This document shows positions 33,855 to 42,765 of a stretch of DNA of 64,000 nt, in pieces; positions within the stretch are counted from its first letter, which is position 1, and each line of letters opens with the position of its first letter. The position numbers and the translations under genes are program-made. Source of the DNA: Bacillota bacterium. GTDB taxonomy: Bacteria > Bacillota > Sulfobacillia > Sulfobacillales > Sulfobacillaceae. The stretch spans positions 124,001 through 188,000 of the forward strand of contig JAPNUR010000003.1 of assembly GCA_026627385.1 (NCBI GenBank). Direction: 5' to 3'. The notes under the pieces are model-generated. The model saw nothing but the letters and a program-made list of their open reading frames with translations, made no database searches and was not told the origin of the DNA.

Positions 33855-36197
33855 ATGAGCGCACTCGATGCGTTGGATTGGCCGCGCGTACGCGCCCGAA
33901 TTCAAGAGCTCACGGATACCGACATGGGACGTGAGGCGATTGATCAGCTACAGCCGCTATCAGATCTGAAAGCACTTCAGAACGAGCAGGCGTGGACGCG
34001 AGAAGCCGTGGCATGGCTTTCGCAGGCATTGCCTACCGCATCAGGCGCGTTGCCCATTCGCCCTGCCGTCGAGCGCGCCCTCAAGGGCGGGGTCCTCACC
34101 ATTGGCGAGTTCCTGGCCATGCGTCAGACGCTCGCGGTGTGGACCGCCATACGCGAGGCGTGCGATGGTCAGCGGTTTCCCTTGATGGGTGAACGCCTAT
34201 CGCGTACCGAGGTACCCCACGCATTACGACAAGCCCTAGATCATGTTTTTGATGCGGATGGCCTGGTGAATGATGACGCCTCGGTGGCGCTTCGCGAGAT
34301 CCGCCGTGCTATCCGCCATACCGAGCAGGAGATTGAGGCGGTATTTGACCGCATTCTGCGTGGCGGGCAATGGCGTCCTTATTTACAGGATAGCTTGGTC
34401 ACCGTAAGGTATGGCCGCCGCGTGGTGCCGGTCAAGCACGAGTTTCGTCATACCGTGCCGGGGATTGTTCACGACGAATCGGCCAGCGGACAAACCGTCT
34501 TCGTGGAACCGTTGGAAGTGGTCGAGCGGCAAAATCGGCTGACTAGTCTCAAACAGGACGAGGCCCAGGAAATTGAGCGAATTTTGGCTGAGTTGACGAC
34601 AAAAACGCTGCCCGTCGCGGACGACCTTCTCAGCATTCATGATGACCTTGGGTGGCTAGACGGCCACTGGGCGCGTGCCCGCTACGGTCTCGCCATCGAC
34701 GGGGTGCTGCCAGAGGTGGGCGGCGATCGCTTAGTGCTTGTCGAGGCGCGCCACCCACTGATTAGTAACCCCGTGCCGATTTCTTTAGAAGTGACGCGAA
34801 TGCGCCCCGCCTTGATCATTACCGGACCTAACACCGGCGGAAAGACAGTGACCTTGAAAACCACCGGTCTCATCGCGGCAATGGCTTTGAGCGGACTCAT
34901 GGTGCCGACGGCTGACGGCACGAGGATCCCCCTACTGGATCAAATCATGGTGGACATTGGCGACGAGCAAAACTTGCAAGAAAACTTGTCCACGTTTTCA
35001 AGCCATCTCAGACGGCTAGCGCCGATGATGGAGCAAGCGACAGACCGGACATTGTGCCTCATTGACGAGATTGGGGGCGGAACCGATCCCGAGGAAGGGG
35101 CCCTCTTAGCCGAGGTGATGGTAGAGCATCTAGTCTCGCGGGACGCTATGGTGTTAGCCACGACCCATTATGGCCGACTGAAGCTCTTGGCATTGGACAA
35201 TCCGCGGGTGCAAAATGCCCAGGTCGAATTCGATCGCGAGACATTAAGCCCGACCTATCACCTGATTGTGGGCGTGCCAGGGAGTTCTTACGCGTTTGAC
35301 ATTGCACGGCGCCTAGGATTTCCGTCGGCCCTTGTCGACCGGGCAGAGTCGCTCAGGGATCGCGGTCATGTTGACTGGGCGGAGGCATTGGCTGCTTTAA
35401 ATCGCTTGGAAGAAACGGTGCGCCATCGCGAAGAGGCGCTGCGGGCCAAGGAAACAGAGTTGATGGCCTGGCAAGAGCGGCTCAAAAGTGTGGAAGCGGA
35501 ACTGGCGCGGCGCGCCGCGGAGGACCGGGCAAGGGCGCAAAAGGCGTGGGAACGCGAATTAGAGAGCATCCGCGATACTTTTCAGCGCACGGTCCGAGCC
35601 GTGCGCGAGGCGGAAGGGCGAGAGCGAGCCAAAGCCCTCGAACAGCTGAGGATGGAATTTCGAAAGGCGGTGAATGGGCCGGGGTTCATCAGTCCGCCGG
35701 TTGCCGTGGGGTCCCGGCCCACTCAAGTGGGTGACCGCGTCCGCGTGGCTAACCTGCATGACGTCGGTGTGGTAACCGAATTGCATGGACGGCTGGCAAC
35801 GGTTCAAGTGGGCAACCTGCGGCTGAAGCTGGCGCTAGACGAGCTGGAACGAGTTGGTTCCGCCGAGGAAGGATCCGGACGGATCCTCAATGGGCGAGGG
35901 GGAGCCGCCGTGCTGGCTCAAGAAAAGAGCCAGGCCGTAGGAGTTGAGGTCGATTTGCGCGGCCTGACGCGGGAAGAGGCAGCGGACGTGCTCGACAAAT
36001 ATTTGGACGACGCGGTGCTGGCCGGCGCACCGTTTGTCCGCATCATTCATGGGAAGGGTACGGGCGCTTTGCGTCAAAAAGTGCACGAGTTCTTAAAGCG
36101 CGATTCTCGGGTTGTCCGTTATCGCCTCGGTGAGGTCGGCGAGGGAGGCGACGGGGTCACCGTGGCGCTGTTAGAGGAACCTCGCGCACCTGATTAA
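33855..36197 (+). CDS. mutS2: Endonuclease MutS2
   Basis: A 780-residue MutS-like ATPase. It has the core/clamp domains, Walker A GPNTGGKTVTLKTTG (about 324), LSTFSSHLRRLAPM, Walker B CLIDEIGGGTDPEEG and ATTHYGRLK. A long charged coiled coil (about 510-600) leads to a C-terminal Smr nuclease domain (EVDLRGLTREEAADVLDKY, RIIHGKGTGALR). In Bacillus MutS2 acts on collided ribosomes and in recombination control. ATG 33855 has only a weak site. Confidence 0.96.
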   Translation: MSALDALDWPRVRARIQELTDTDMGREAIDQLQPLSDLKALQNEQAWTREAVAWLSQALPTASGALPIRPAVERALKGGVLTIGEFLAMRQTLAVWTAIREACDGQRFPLMGERLSRTEVPHALRQALDHVFDADGLVNDDASVALREIRRAIRHTEQEIEAVFDRILRGGQWRPYLQDSLVTVRYGRRVVPVKHEFRHTVPGIVHDESASGQTVFVEPLEVVERQNRLTSLKQDEAQEIERILAELTTKTLPVADDLLSIHDDLGWLDGHWARARYGLAIDGVLPEVGGDRLVLVEARHPLISNPVPISLEVTRMRPALIITGPNTGGKTVTLKTTGLIAAMALSGLMVPTADGTRIPLLDQIMVDIGDEQNLQENLSTFSSHLRRLAPMMEQATDRTLCLIDEIGGGTDPEEGALLAEVMVEHLVSRDAMVLATTHYGRLKLLALDNPRVQNAQVEFDRETLSPTYHLIVGVPGSSYAFDIARRLGFPSALVDRAESLRDRGHVDWAEALAALNRLEETVRHREEALRAKETELMAWQERLKSVEAELARRAAEDRARAQKAWERELESIRDTFQRTVRAVREAEGRERAKALEQLRMEFRKAVNGPGFISPPVAVGSRPTQVGDRVRVANLHDVGVVTELHGRLATVQVGNLRLKLALDELERVGSAEEGSGRILNGRGGAAVLAQEKSQAVGVEVDLRGLTREEAADVLDKYLDDAVLAGAPFVRIIHGKGTGALRQKVHEFLKRDSRVVRYRLGEVGEGGDGVTVALLEEPRAPD

Positions 36198-36202
36198 TGC
36201 TT

Positions 36203-36230
36203 TTGTCCGCTTAGGGCTCTATGCTATACT
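36203..36230 (+). promoter_or_regulatory. Promoter of tyrS
   Basis: TTGTCC (36203-36208), 16-bp spacer, and extended -10 TGCTATACT (TATACT at 36225-36230). It begins 6 bp after the mutS2 stop. No T-box is present in the short leader. Confidence 0.75.
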
Positions 36231-36257
36231 CACGGCAGTAGAATCAGGAGGCACACG

Positions 36258-37472
36258 GTGCGAGACATTCAATCAACCGTTGAGTGGTTACTGAACGGCG
36301 TCGACGACGTGGTCAGTCGGGATCTATTGGAAGCTAAGCTCGAACGCTCCCAACGAACCGGAACGCCGCTGATTGTGAAACTGGGCGTGGATCCGACAGC
36401 GCCCGACATTCATTTGGGCCACACAGTGGTGTTAGAGAAGTTAAGACAGTTTCAAGAATTGGGGCACCAGGTGGTGTTCCTAATTGGCGATATGACGGGA
36501 CGGATCGGGGATCCGAGTGGGCGATCGGAAACGCGCCGTCAGTTGTCCAAGGAAGATGTGGAGAAATTTGCTGAGACCTATGTGGCTCAAGCCGGCAAAG
36601 TGCTCGACCGTGATCGCCTGATTTTGCGCTATAATTCGGAATGGCTAGAGCCGCTGCATCTTGCGGAGTTAATTGATTTGATGAGTCGTATGACAGTCGC
36701 GCGCATTTTGGAGCGCGACGACTTTCATGAGAGATTTTCCCAACATTTTCCCATTCATTTGCATGAACTTTTGTATCCCCTGATGCAAGCGTATGATTCG
36801 GTCGCCCTGAAAGCTGATGTTGAACTTGGCGGAACCGACCAACGCTTTAATATTTTAACTGCGCGGCAGATTCAGGAAGCCTACGGGCAAGAACCCGAGG
36901 TAGGCCTCTTTATGCCGATTCTGGAGGGCACGGATGGCGTCCGCAAGATGTCGAAATCCCTGGGAAATTACGTGGGCGTCGAGGAACCACCCGATGAAAT
37001 CTTTGGCAAGGTTATGTCCATCCCGGACAGTCTCATCGCGCGCTGGTTTCAATTGCTGCTTGGTGAACGGCCGGAGGTGATTGGCGAGCGCTTTAAAGCT
37101 GGCGAGAATCCTCGGGACATTAAGGCAGAGTTAGCGCGGCGACTCGTAGCCCGGTTTTGGGGCGAGGACTGGGGACGGCGGGCTCAAGAAAACTTTGACC
37201 GGACGTTTCGCGAACGCGTGGTGCCGGACGACGCACCAGTACTGCCGTGGCGGGCAGATTGGGCTCAGGTAGGGGCCATCGAGTTAGTCGCTGGACTGCC
37301 AGGCATCCCGAGTCGTCAAGAAGCGCGGCGGTTATTGACGCAAGGTGCCGTCACCGTGGATGGTGAGCGGCTCGAAATGGGTAGCACGGTCTCGCTACAT
37401 CCGGGGTCGTGGATTAAAGTGGGCAAGCATCGGTTCTTTCGGGTTCAAGATACTGCGACGGATTCTAGGTAG
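36258..37472 (+). CDS. tyrS: Tyrosine--tRNA ligase
   Basis: A 404-residue class I synthetase. The HIGH box is HLGH (DPTAPDIHLGHTVV, about residue 54), the KMSKS box is KMSKS (VRKMSKSLGNYVG, about 233), and a C-terminal S4 RNA-binding domain follows (SRQEARRLLTQGAVTVDGER). Sequence style matches the TyrZ branch rather than classic TyrS. GTG start with AGGAGG. Confidence 0.96.
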   Translation: MRDIQSTVEWLLNGVDDVVSRDLLEAKLERSQRTGTPLIVKLGVDPTAPDIHLGHTVVLEKLRQFQELGHQVVFLIGDMTGRIGDPSGRSETRRQLSKEDVEKFAETYVAQAGKVLDRDRLILRYNSEWLEPLHLAELIDLMSRMTVARILERDDFHERFSQHFPIHLHELLYPLMQAYDSVALKADVELGGTDQRFNILTARQIQEAYGQEPEVGLFMPILEGTDGVRKMSKSLGNYVGVEEPPDEIFGKVMSIPDSLIARWFQLLLGERPEVIGERFKAGENPRDIKAELARRLVARFWGEDWGRRAQENFDRTFRERVVPDDAPVLPWRADWAQVGAIELVAGLPGIPSRQEARRLLTQGAVTVDGERLEMGSTVSLHPGSWIKVGKHRFFRVQDTATDSR

Positions 37473-37484
37473 AGGGGCTTAGGC

Positions 37485-38228
37485 ATGTCAGAAATAGATG
37501 AAACCCAACGGGGATGGGCCAGTGTGTCGAGTCGGGATTGGCGAGCCGCGGAAGAGCATTTTCGTCGTGTGCTGGAAGCCAATCCATTTGATGCGGACGC
37601 GCTGACAGGAATGGCTGCTCTCTACCTGCATGTAGGCGATGCCGACCAGGCTCGGGAGTTGTGTGAAATGGCGGTGGCGCAAGCCGAGCGAGATTTGCCG
37701 CGGGCCCGCAGGCATACGACCGGATGGGACGACGCCAAGGTGCGACCGTATCTCCGCGCCTTGTTTTACTTGTCGCTAGCCTACGTGCATGAGGAGGCCT
37801 GGGCGTTAGCGCAACCAGCCCTCGAAGAAATTGTGGCCTGGGACGTGACCGGGATGGGCGGCGAGGCCCTCAATCTATTGGCTCAGGTGCTGCACCGCAT
37901 TGACCGACTCGATGATGCGGCGCATGCTTATGTAGAGGCCGCTGAATACATACCGGAAGCGTATTATTCGGCGGGGTTGGCCTATTGGCGGCTTGGAAAG
38001 CGCCGTGAAGCGGAGCGGATGTGGCGACGGGGACTGGAGCGGCGGCCGCAGTTGGCGGCGTTGATTGTCCACTATCCTCGGGTGCTGCCTAATCCGCGTG
38101 GCGGCCTTCAAGACCCGGAATTCAACCGTGCTGTCGAGTATCTGGAGTATTTGGGCGAACTGTGGGACGAAGAGAGCAAAAGTGAGTTAGCCCATCTCTA
38201 CGAACGGCGCGTGGCGCTAAACGGGTAA
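37485..38228 (+). CDS. TPR-repeat protein of unknown function
   Basis: A 247-residue soluble helical protein with tetratricopeptide-like repeats: AAEEHFRRVLEANPFDADAL, GMAALYLHVGDADQARELCE, LNLLAQVLHRIDRLDDAAHA and AGLAYWRLGKRREAERMWRR. No catalytic motif. It lies 12 bp after tyrS and 4 bp before the ThiF-like gene, so it is probably in one unit with the E1-like pair and nadE. A scaffold role is likely but the partner is unknown. Confidence 0.75.
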   Translation: MSEIDETQRGWASVSSRDWRAAEEHFRRVLEANPFDADALTGMAALYLHVGDADQARELCEMAVAQAERDLPRARRHTTGWDDAKVRPYLRALFYLSLAYVHEEAWALAQPALEEIVAWDVTGMGGEALNLLAQVLHRIDRLDDAAHAYVEAAEYIPEAYYSAGLAYWRLGKRREAERMWRRGLERRPQLAALIVHYPRVLPNPRGGLQDPEFNRAVEYLEYLGELWDEESKSELAHLYERRVALNG

Positions 38229-38232
38229 GGCA

Positions 38233-38856
38233 ATGGATGTCATGGTGGTGGGGGCGGGTGCCATCGGCAGTCCCTTGGTGCGGGGGCTTTTGTGGTGGCC
38301 GCATCTTGAGCGCATATGGGTGGCCGATAACGATCGCGTCGAGCGTTCCAACCTTCCCCGTCAGCCCTGGTACCGGGTGGCGGATATCGGTCGTGAGAAG
38401 TCCCGCGCCTTAGCGGAGGCGGTGGGGGATGATCGCGTGCGGCCGATCACGGTAGCGGTCGACCACGACTTTACTTGGCCGCCGGTGTCGTTGATTTTCG
38501 ATGCGACAGATAACTGGCCGGCGCGGGCTGCAATTCAACGCGAAGCGTGGCGTCAGCAGATTCCCTGGATCTTTGCCAGCGCCGTGCGGTGGGAAGGGCA
38601 GGTAGCGCTCCTACGGCCAGGAGGGCCCTGCTTGGAGTGTTTGTTTGGTGCCCATCCTACCGAGGGTCTCAGATGTTTTGAAGCGGGGGTGGTAAGCACG
38701 GTGACGCTTGCCGTGGCGGGTCAAGCGTTAGCGGTGGCCGAAGCCTGGGAATCCCGTGGCCATCAATGGGAAGACCGACTGTATTTATTGGATGGGCGGG
38801 AAGGACGCGTATGGTGGGTGCGTTTACCGCCGAAGGAGTGCCCGCATGGATCTTGA
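38233..38856 (+). CDS. ThiF/MoeB/HesA-type E1-like adenylyltransferase core
   Basis: A 207-residue Rossmann protein matching the E1-like family that adenylates C termini of ubiquitin-like sulfur carriers. It has VVGAGAIGSPL (residues 5-15), VADNDRVERSNLPRQPWYR (about 31-49), KSRALAEAV and FDATDNWPARAAIQ (about 90). A CxxC (PCLECLFG) sits near 140. Unlike normal ThiF/MoeB, the protein begins directly at the nucleotide motif and lacks the N-terminal RYSRQ helix; the next gene supplies that motif. No partner carrier protein is visible in the window. Confidence 0.83.
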   Translation: MDVMVVGAGAIGSPLVRGLLWWPHLERIWVADNDRVERSNLPRQPWYRVADIGREKSRALAEAVGDDRVRPITVAVDHDFTWPPVSLIFDATDNWPARAAIQREAWRQQIPWIFASAVRWEGQVALLRPGGPCLECLFGAHPTEGLRCFEAGVVSTVTLAVAGQALAVAEAWESRGHQWEDRLYLLDGREGRVWWVRLPPKECPHGS

Positions 38857-39205
38857 TCGAGACCAGATGGATCTCTATTCGCGCCAAATGTTGGTGGATG
38901 AAATTGGTTTCGACGGCCAGCTTTTCATTCTTGCGACCCCGGTGCATGTGTTTGGTCCCGATCCCTGGCGGGGCTGGGCGACCCAGTATTTGGCGGCTGC
39001 CGGTTTTTCGGTAAGCGAAACGCCGCATGAGCACGTCAAGGTGCTGATTGGTGACGCTGCGTCCTGGGAGGTGACAAACCTGCCTCAGAGGGGCGAAGGA
39101 CTCCGCGATTTGGGCCTTGGCCTCTCTAAACTGTTAGCCGAGTGGATGCGCCAAGTGAAGGGAGGGGACATTCGCAATGCGAATTCGCTTGGTCCAGGTG
39201 AATAG
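38846..39205 (+). CDS. Small protein carrying the E1-type YSRQ motif
   Basis: A 119-residue protein whose N terminus (MDLYSRQMLVDEIGFDGQLF, residues 8-27) is the conserved first helix of ThiF/MoeB enzymes (RYSRQ..LPEIG..GQ). In MoeB the Arg of this motif reaches the ATP site of the partner subunit. The remainder (about 30-119) does not show the Rossmann nucleotide motif and is not recognised. The gene overlaps the preceding ThiF core by 11 bp and the following nadE by 29 bp, so the three are tightly coupled. It probably completes the E1-like enzyme in trans. Confidence 0.65.
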   Translation: MDLDRDQMDLYSRQMLVDEIGFDGQLFILATPVHVFGPDPWRGWATQYLAAAGFSVSETPHEHVKVLIGDAASWEVTNLPQRGEGLRDLGLGLSKLLAEWMRQVKGGDIRNANSLGPGE

Positions 39206-40883
39206 CGTGGTCGGGGACGTCTCCGGCAATCTCGAGCGCATCATGGCCCACGTCAGCGAAGCGGAGCGGGATCAGGTCAATATTGTGGTTTTTCCGGAAA
39301 TGGCGCTGGCGGGCTATCCACCGGAGGACCTCTTATTTCGTCCCTCGTTTCTGAGGGACTTGGCGGCGGCCCAGGAGACATTGGCGCAACGGGCGCGGAC
39401 CACGTTAGTCATTGCGGGCTACGCGTATGCGGAAGGTCAAGGCATTCGCAATGCCGCGGCGGTCATGGCCCAGGGACGGACACTGGCGCGGGTGGCCAAG
39501 CAGCATTTGCCCAATTATGGGGTGTTTGATGAAGCCCGGTATTTTACTCCAGGGAGCGGCACCACCATCTTTCGCTGGGGTCAATGGACACTAGGGGTAT
39601 CCATCTGTGAGGATGTTTGGTACCCGGACGGGCCATATCTTCGCCAAGCGCGACAGGGAGCCAACCTGCTGATTAATATTAGCGCGTCGCCGTTTTCTCG
39701 TGGCAAAAGCGCGGTGCGGCAGCAAATGTTGTCGACGCGCGCTGACGATGCCGCAGCCTATCTCGTGTGGACGAATCTTGTTGGTGCCCAAGATGAACTG
39801 GTGTTTGACGGGACTAGTGCCGTGTTTGGCCCAGACGGTCAAGTGTTGGCGCGTGCCAAGGCCTTCCAGGAAGACGTGCTCACCGTGGAGTTAACGAGGA
39901 CTCCCAGCCAACATCGGCGATGGATTGATCCGCGCTGGCGGCTCGTGCCGCTAGAGGAAGACACGGTAGATGTGGTGGACGTGCCGTTGGAATCTGTGGG
40001 GGAAGGCGCGGCGGCGCGAGCGCGGGTGGAGCCGTTGCCGGACACCATACCGTCACTTTACGAGGCGTTGTGTTTAGGGCTCAAAGATTACGTGCAGAAA
40101 AATCGTTTTGGCGACGTGGTCATTGGCCTCTCGGGGGGCATTGATTCCGCGTTGACGGCTACCATTGCGGTCGATGCTTTGGGTGCCGATCGAGTCCATG
40201 GCGTCTTTATGCCCTCGGCCATCACGTCGGATGCCAGTTATCAGGATGCCAAAGCACTGAGTGACAATCTGGGCATCGATTGGCGCGTCATTCCCATTTC
40301 GGCGATTATGACCGCATTTTTGCAAGAATTGAGTCCGAGTTTTGGCCAGCGTCCGGTGGATCTGACCGAAGAAAATTTACAGGCCCGCATTCGCGGCACC
40401 TTATTAATGGGCTTATCCAACAAACTCGGGTGGCTGGTGTTGACGACGGGGAATAAGAGCGAAATGGCGACAGGGTACAGCACTTTGTACGGGGACATGG
40501 CGGGAGGATTTGCCGTGCTCAAGGATGTGTTGAAAACGGAAGTGTTTCGCCTGGCCCGATACGTGAACGAGGTAGCCGGGTACCCACGGATCCCGCAAAA
40601 TGTGCTAACCAAACCGCCGAGTGCGGAACTCAGGCCGGATCAGAAAGACGAGGACAGTTTGCCACCATATGCTATGTTGGATCAGATTCTCCAAGGCTAT
40701 ATTGAGGATGACCTTACGCCGGAAGAGCTGATTCGCCAAGGGTTGGACGCGGAGGCGGTGAACCTCACGGTACGGCTAGTCAACCGCAATGAATATAAGC
40801 GCCGGCAAGCGCCGGTGGGGATTAAGGTGACCCCCAGAGCCTTTGGACGCGATCGGCGCATGCCCATCACGGGCCGATTTTAG
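39177..40883 (+). CDS. nadE: Glutamine-dependent NAD+ synthetase
   Basis: A 568-residue two-domain enzyme that makes NAD+ from nicotinate adenine dinucleotide. The N-terminal nitrilase-like glutaminase domain has its Glu (VVFPEMALAGYPPEDL), Lys (KQHLPNYGVFDE) and Cys (GVSICEDVWYP). The C-terminal ATP-pyrophosphatase domain has GLSGGIDSALTATIAVDALG and LTTGNKSEMATGYSTLYGDM. ATG 39177 follows AAGGGAGGGG and lies within the previous gene. Confidence 0.96.
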   Translation: MRIRLVQVNSVVGDVSGNLERIMAHVSEAERDQVNIVVFPEMALAGYPPEDLLFRPSFLRDLAAAQETLAQRARTTLVIAGYAYAEGQGIRNAAAVMAQGRTLARVAKQHLPNYGVFDEARYFTPGSGTTIFRWGQWTLGVSICEDVWYPDGPYLRQARQGANLLINISASPFSRGKSAVRQQMLSTRADDAAAYLVWTNLVGAQDELVFDGTSAVFGPDGQVLARAKAFQEDVLTVELTRTPSQHRRWIDPRWRLVPLEEDTVDVVDVPLESVGEGAAARARVEPLPDTIPSLYEALCLGLKDYVQKNRFGDVVIGLSGGIDSALTATIAVDALGADRVHGVFMPSAITSDASYQDAKALSDNLGIDWRVIPISAIMTAFLQELSPSFGQRPVDLTEENLQARIRGTLLMGLSNKLGWLVLTTGNKSEMATGYSTLYGDMAGGFAVLKDVLKTEVFRLARYVNEVAGYPRIPQNVLTKPPSAELRPDQKDEDSLPPYAMLDQILQGYIEDDLTPEELIRQGLDAEAVNLTVRLVNRNEYKRRQAPVGIKVTPRAFGRDRRMPITGRF

Positions 40884-40897
40884 GGTGGAGGGACGCT

Positions 40898-41629
40898 ATG
40901 TCGGGGCATTCGAAATGGGCCAACATCAAGCGAAAGAAAGCTAAGGTGGATGCCGTCAAGGGAACGGTGTTCTCACGGCTCACCAAAGAAATCATGGCAG
41001 CGGCCAAACAAGGGGGCGGAAACCCGGAGACAAATTTCCGCCTGCGCGTTGCGATCGAAAAAGCCAAGGCAAACAACTTGCCACAGGCCAATATTGAACG
41101 AGCCATTCGTCGTGCCACCGGGCAAGAAGCCGGGGTCAATTACGAGGAAGCGGTGTACGAAGGGTACGGGCCTGGGGGAACCGCTGTCTATCTCGATATT
41201 TTGACGGATAACCGAAACCGTACCGCAGGCGAGGTGCGCCATATCTTTTCCCGTCACGGCGGTTCGTTAGGGGAGTCGGGCTGTGTGGCCTGGATGTTTG
41301 AACCCAAAGGCCGTATCGTGTTAGCTTCCAGTGATCAAAGCGAAGAGGCGTTGCTGGACATGGCTATTGAGGCGGGCGCCGACGACTTGATCCGGGAGGA
41401 CGACGAGATTGTGGTGCTGACGAGCCCGGAACTCTTAGATGATGTGCGACAAGCGTTCGAAGCGCGCGGCCTTCGGGTTGAAGAAGCAGAATTGGTGCGG
41501 TTACCGAAGACCACCGTGCCCGTATCCGGCAAGGAAGCGGAGCAGTTGATGGAGCTATTGGATCTTCTGGAAGATCATGACGATGTGCAACGGGTGTATT
41601 CCAACGCGGAATTTCCTGACGAGCCGTGA
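40898..41629 (+). CDS. yebC: YebC/PmpR family protein
   Basis: A 243-residue protein with SGHSKWANIKRKKAKVDAVK at the start, AAKQGGGNPETNFRLRVAIE and YEGYGPGGTAVYLDILTDNRN, diagnostic of the YebC/PmpR family. Members act as DNA-binding regulators or, as shown for some, as translation factors that help ribosomes at proline stretches. Starts 14 bp after nadE with GGAGGG. Confidence 0.95.
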   Translation: MSGHSKWANIKRKKAKVDAVKGTVFSRLTKEIMAAAKQGGGNPETNFRLRVAIEKAKANNLPQANIERAIRRATGQEAGVNYEEAVYEGYGPGGTAVYLDILTDNRNRTAGEVRHIFSRHGGSLGESGCVAWMFEPKGRIVLASSDQSEEALLDMAIEAGADDLIREDDEIVVLTSPELLDDVRQAFEARGLRVEEAELVRLPKTTVPVSGKEAEQLMELLDLLEDHDDVQRVYSNAEFPDEP

Positions 41630-41635
41630 AGGGAG

Positions 41636-41669
41636 ACGGGTGCGGTTGGTGGCTGGCCGGCGCCCGTTT
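41636..41669 (+). terminator. Hairpin after yebC
   Basis: ACGGGTGC (41636-41643) and GCGCCCGT (41660-41667) form an 8-bp stem with one G-T pair, followed by TTTA. The T-run is short, so termination is probable rather than certain. Confidence 0.5.
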
Positions 41670-41946
41670 AGCGTGCCCAAGAAATCTACCGTGGGGTGAC
41701 TCTTTACAGAGCTTTCGGTTACCCTGAGCGCGAGCTGGGCTCGTGAGGAAGGGCGGACAGGGGGCGTGTTCCGGGCGAGCTGTGAGTTCAGGTGGCAGTG
41801 GGTTCACCAAAGCCGTTGCCTGCCTGAGCAATCGCTGATGGGACAAGATGGCTCGTTTCTCCTAAGGTGTCCCTACGCAATGACCGAACGAAGCATCCCG
41901 CATACGAACAACGCATACGAAAGATCCAACGGAAGGCGTGAGATAC
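41670..41946 (+). other. Leader region before the KDPG aldolase gene
   Basis: No gene recognised in 277 bp. It contains a pair of 10-bp direct repeats, CGCATACGAA, at 41899-41908 and 41912-41921, 26 bp before the ATG, which could be a regulator site. A GC-rich foldable part precedes them, without a recognised riboswitch motif. Confidence 0.4.
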
Positions 41947-42582
41947 ATGACCCAAAATTTTGTGACCGTGTTGAAAGAGCAAAAAATCTTGCCGATCATC
42001 CGAACGGACACGGTGCAACGGGCGCGTGAATTAGTGACCGCTTACTATCGCGCGGGGGCCCGGGCCATCGAGCTCACGACGACGATCCCTGAGGTGTGGT
42101 CTCTACTGCACGAAGTTCACCGCGAGCGGCCTGACATCCTGATTGGGTTGGGTACCGTCCGAACGCGCGAGCAAGCGGAGCATGCGCTCGAAAGCGGCGC
42201 TCAATTTCTCGTGACCTATTTTCTGGCCGAGGACGTGGCGGAGGTTGGCCGCAATCATCACGTACCGTTTGTCCTGGGCGCGTCGACGCCGACAGAAGTG
42301 GAGCGCGCCGCGGCCTTAGGTAGCACTGTCGTCAAGATCTTCCCCGCGAGCACCGTGGGCGCCCACTTTGTGCGGGAATTGCGCGGCCCGCGACCCGATG
42401 TCGAATGCGTGCCCACTGGTGGCATTGTCCCTGGCGAGATTCGTACCTGGCTTGAGGCCGGGGCGCTGGCGGTGGGGCTAGGGGGGGCCTTGGCGCGCCG
42501 GGAACCTGGCGAGACGGATGATGAGGGGATTACTCGGCGTCTGCAATCGCTAATCAGCTTATACCGCGCCACGAGCTATTGA
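41947..42582 (+). CDS. eda: KDPG/KHG aldolase
   Basis: A 211-residue class I aldolase splitting 2-keto-3-deoxy-6-phosphogluconate into pyruvate and glyceraldehyde 3-phosphate. The Glu is in ARAIELTTTIP (about residue 43), the Schiff-base Lys in VVKIFPAST (about 132), with GLGTVRTREQAEHAL and VPTGGIVPGEI as phosphate loops. ATG 41947 is preferred over the GTG at 41938, which lies too near the GGAAGG site. With the gluconokinase at 48.2-49.6 kb it suggests an Entner-Doudoroff or gluconate route. Confidence 0.92.
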   Translation: MTQNFVTVLKEQKILPIIRTDTVQRARELVTAYYRAGARAIELTTTIPEVWSLLHEVHRERPDILIGLGTVRTREQAEHALESGAQFLVTYFLAEDVAEVGRNHHVPFVLGASTPTEVERAAALGSTVVKIFPASTVGAHFVRELRGPRPDVECVPTGGIVPGEIRTWLEAGALAVGLGGALARREPGETDDEGITRRLQSLISLYRATSY

Positions 42583-42765
42583 CCGAACGGACCCGCGCAC
42601 ACGCATTCCAATCCCGCGAGACCGTTCTCCAATCGTCTAGGAGTGTTTACCCCTTAGGCACGCGATTGGTCAATTGCTGGCCGGCGACATCTTTTTTGTT
42701 AGGTGATGGTATGTTAGGTTAAAAGTAACTAAGTTTACGCGCGACATATCGAGGGGGACAACACT

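Noticed and set aside
33384-33905. 173-codon minus-strand frame between zapA and mutS2
   Set aside because: Low-complexity Pro/Ser translation, no ribosome site, and it runs across the mutS2 start.
41670-41946. Possible T-box or other riboswitch before eda
   Set aside because: It lacks the AGGGTGGnACCGCG core and a terminator with T-run; the AGGTGGCAGTGGG stretch is only superficially similar.
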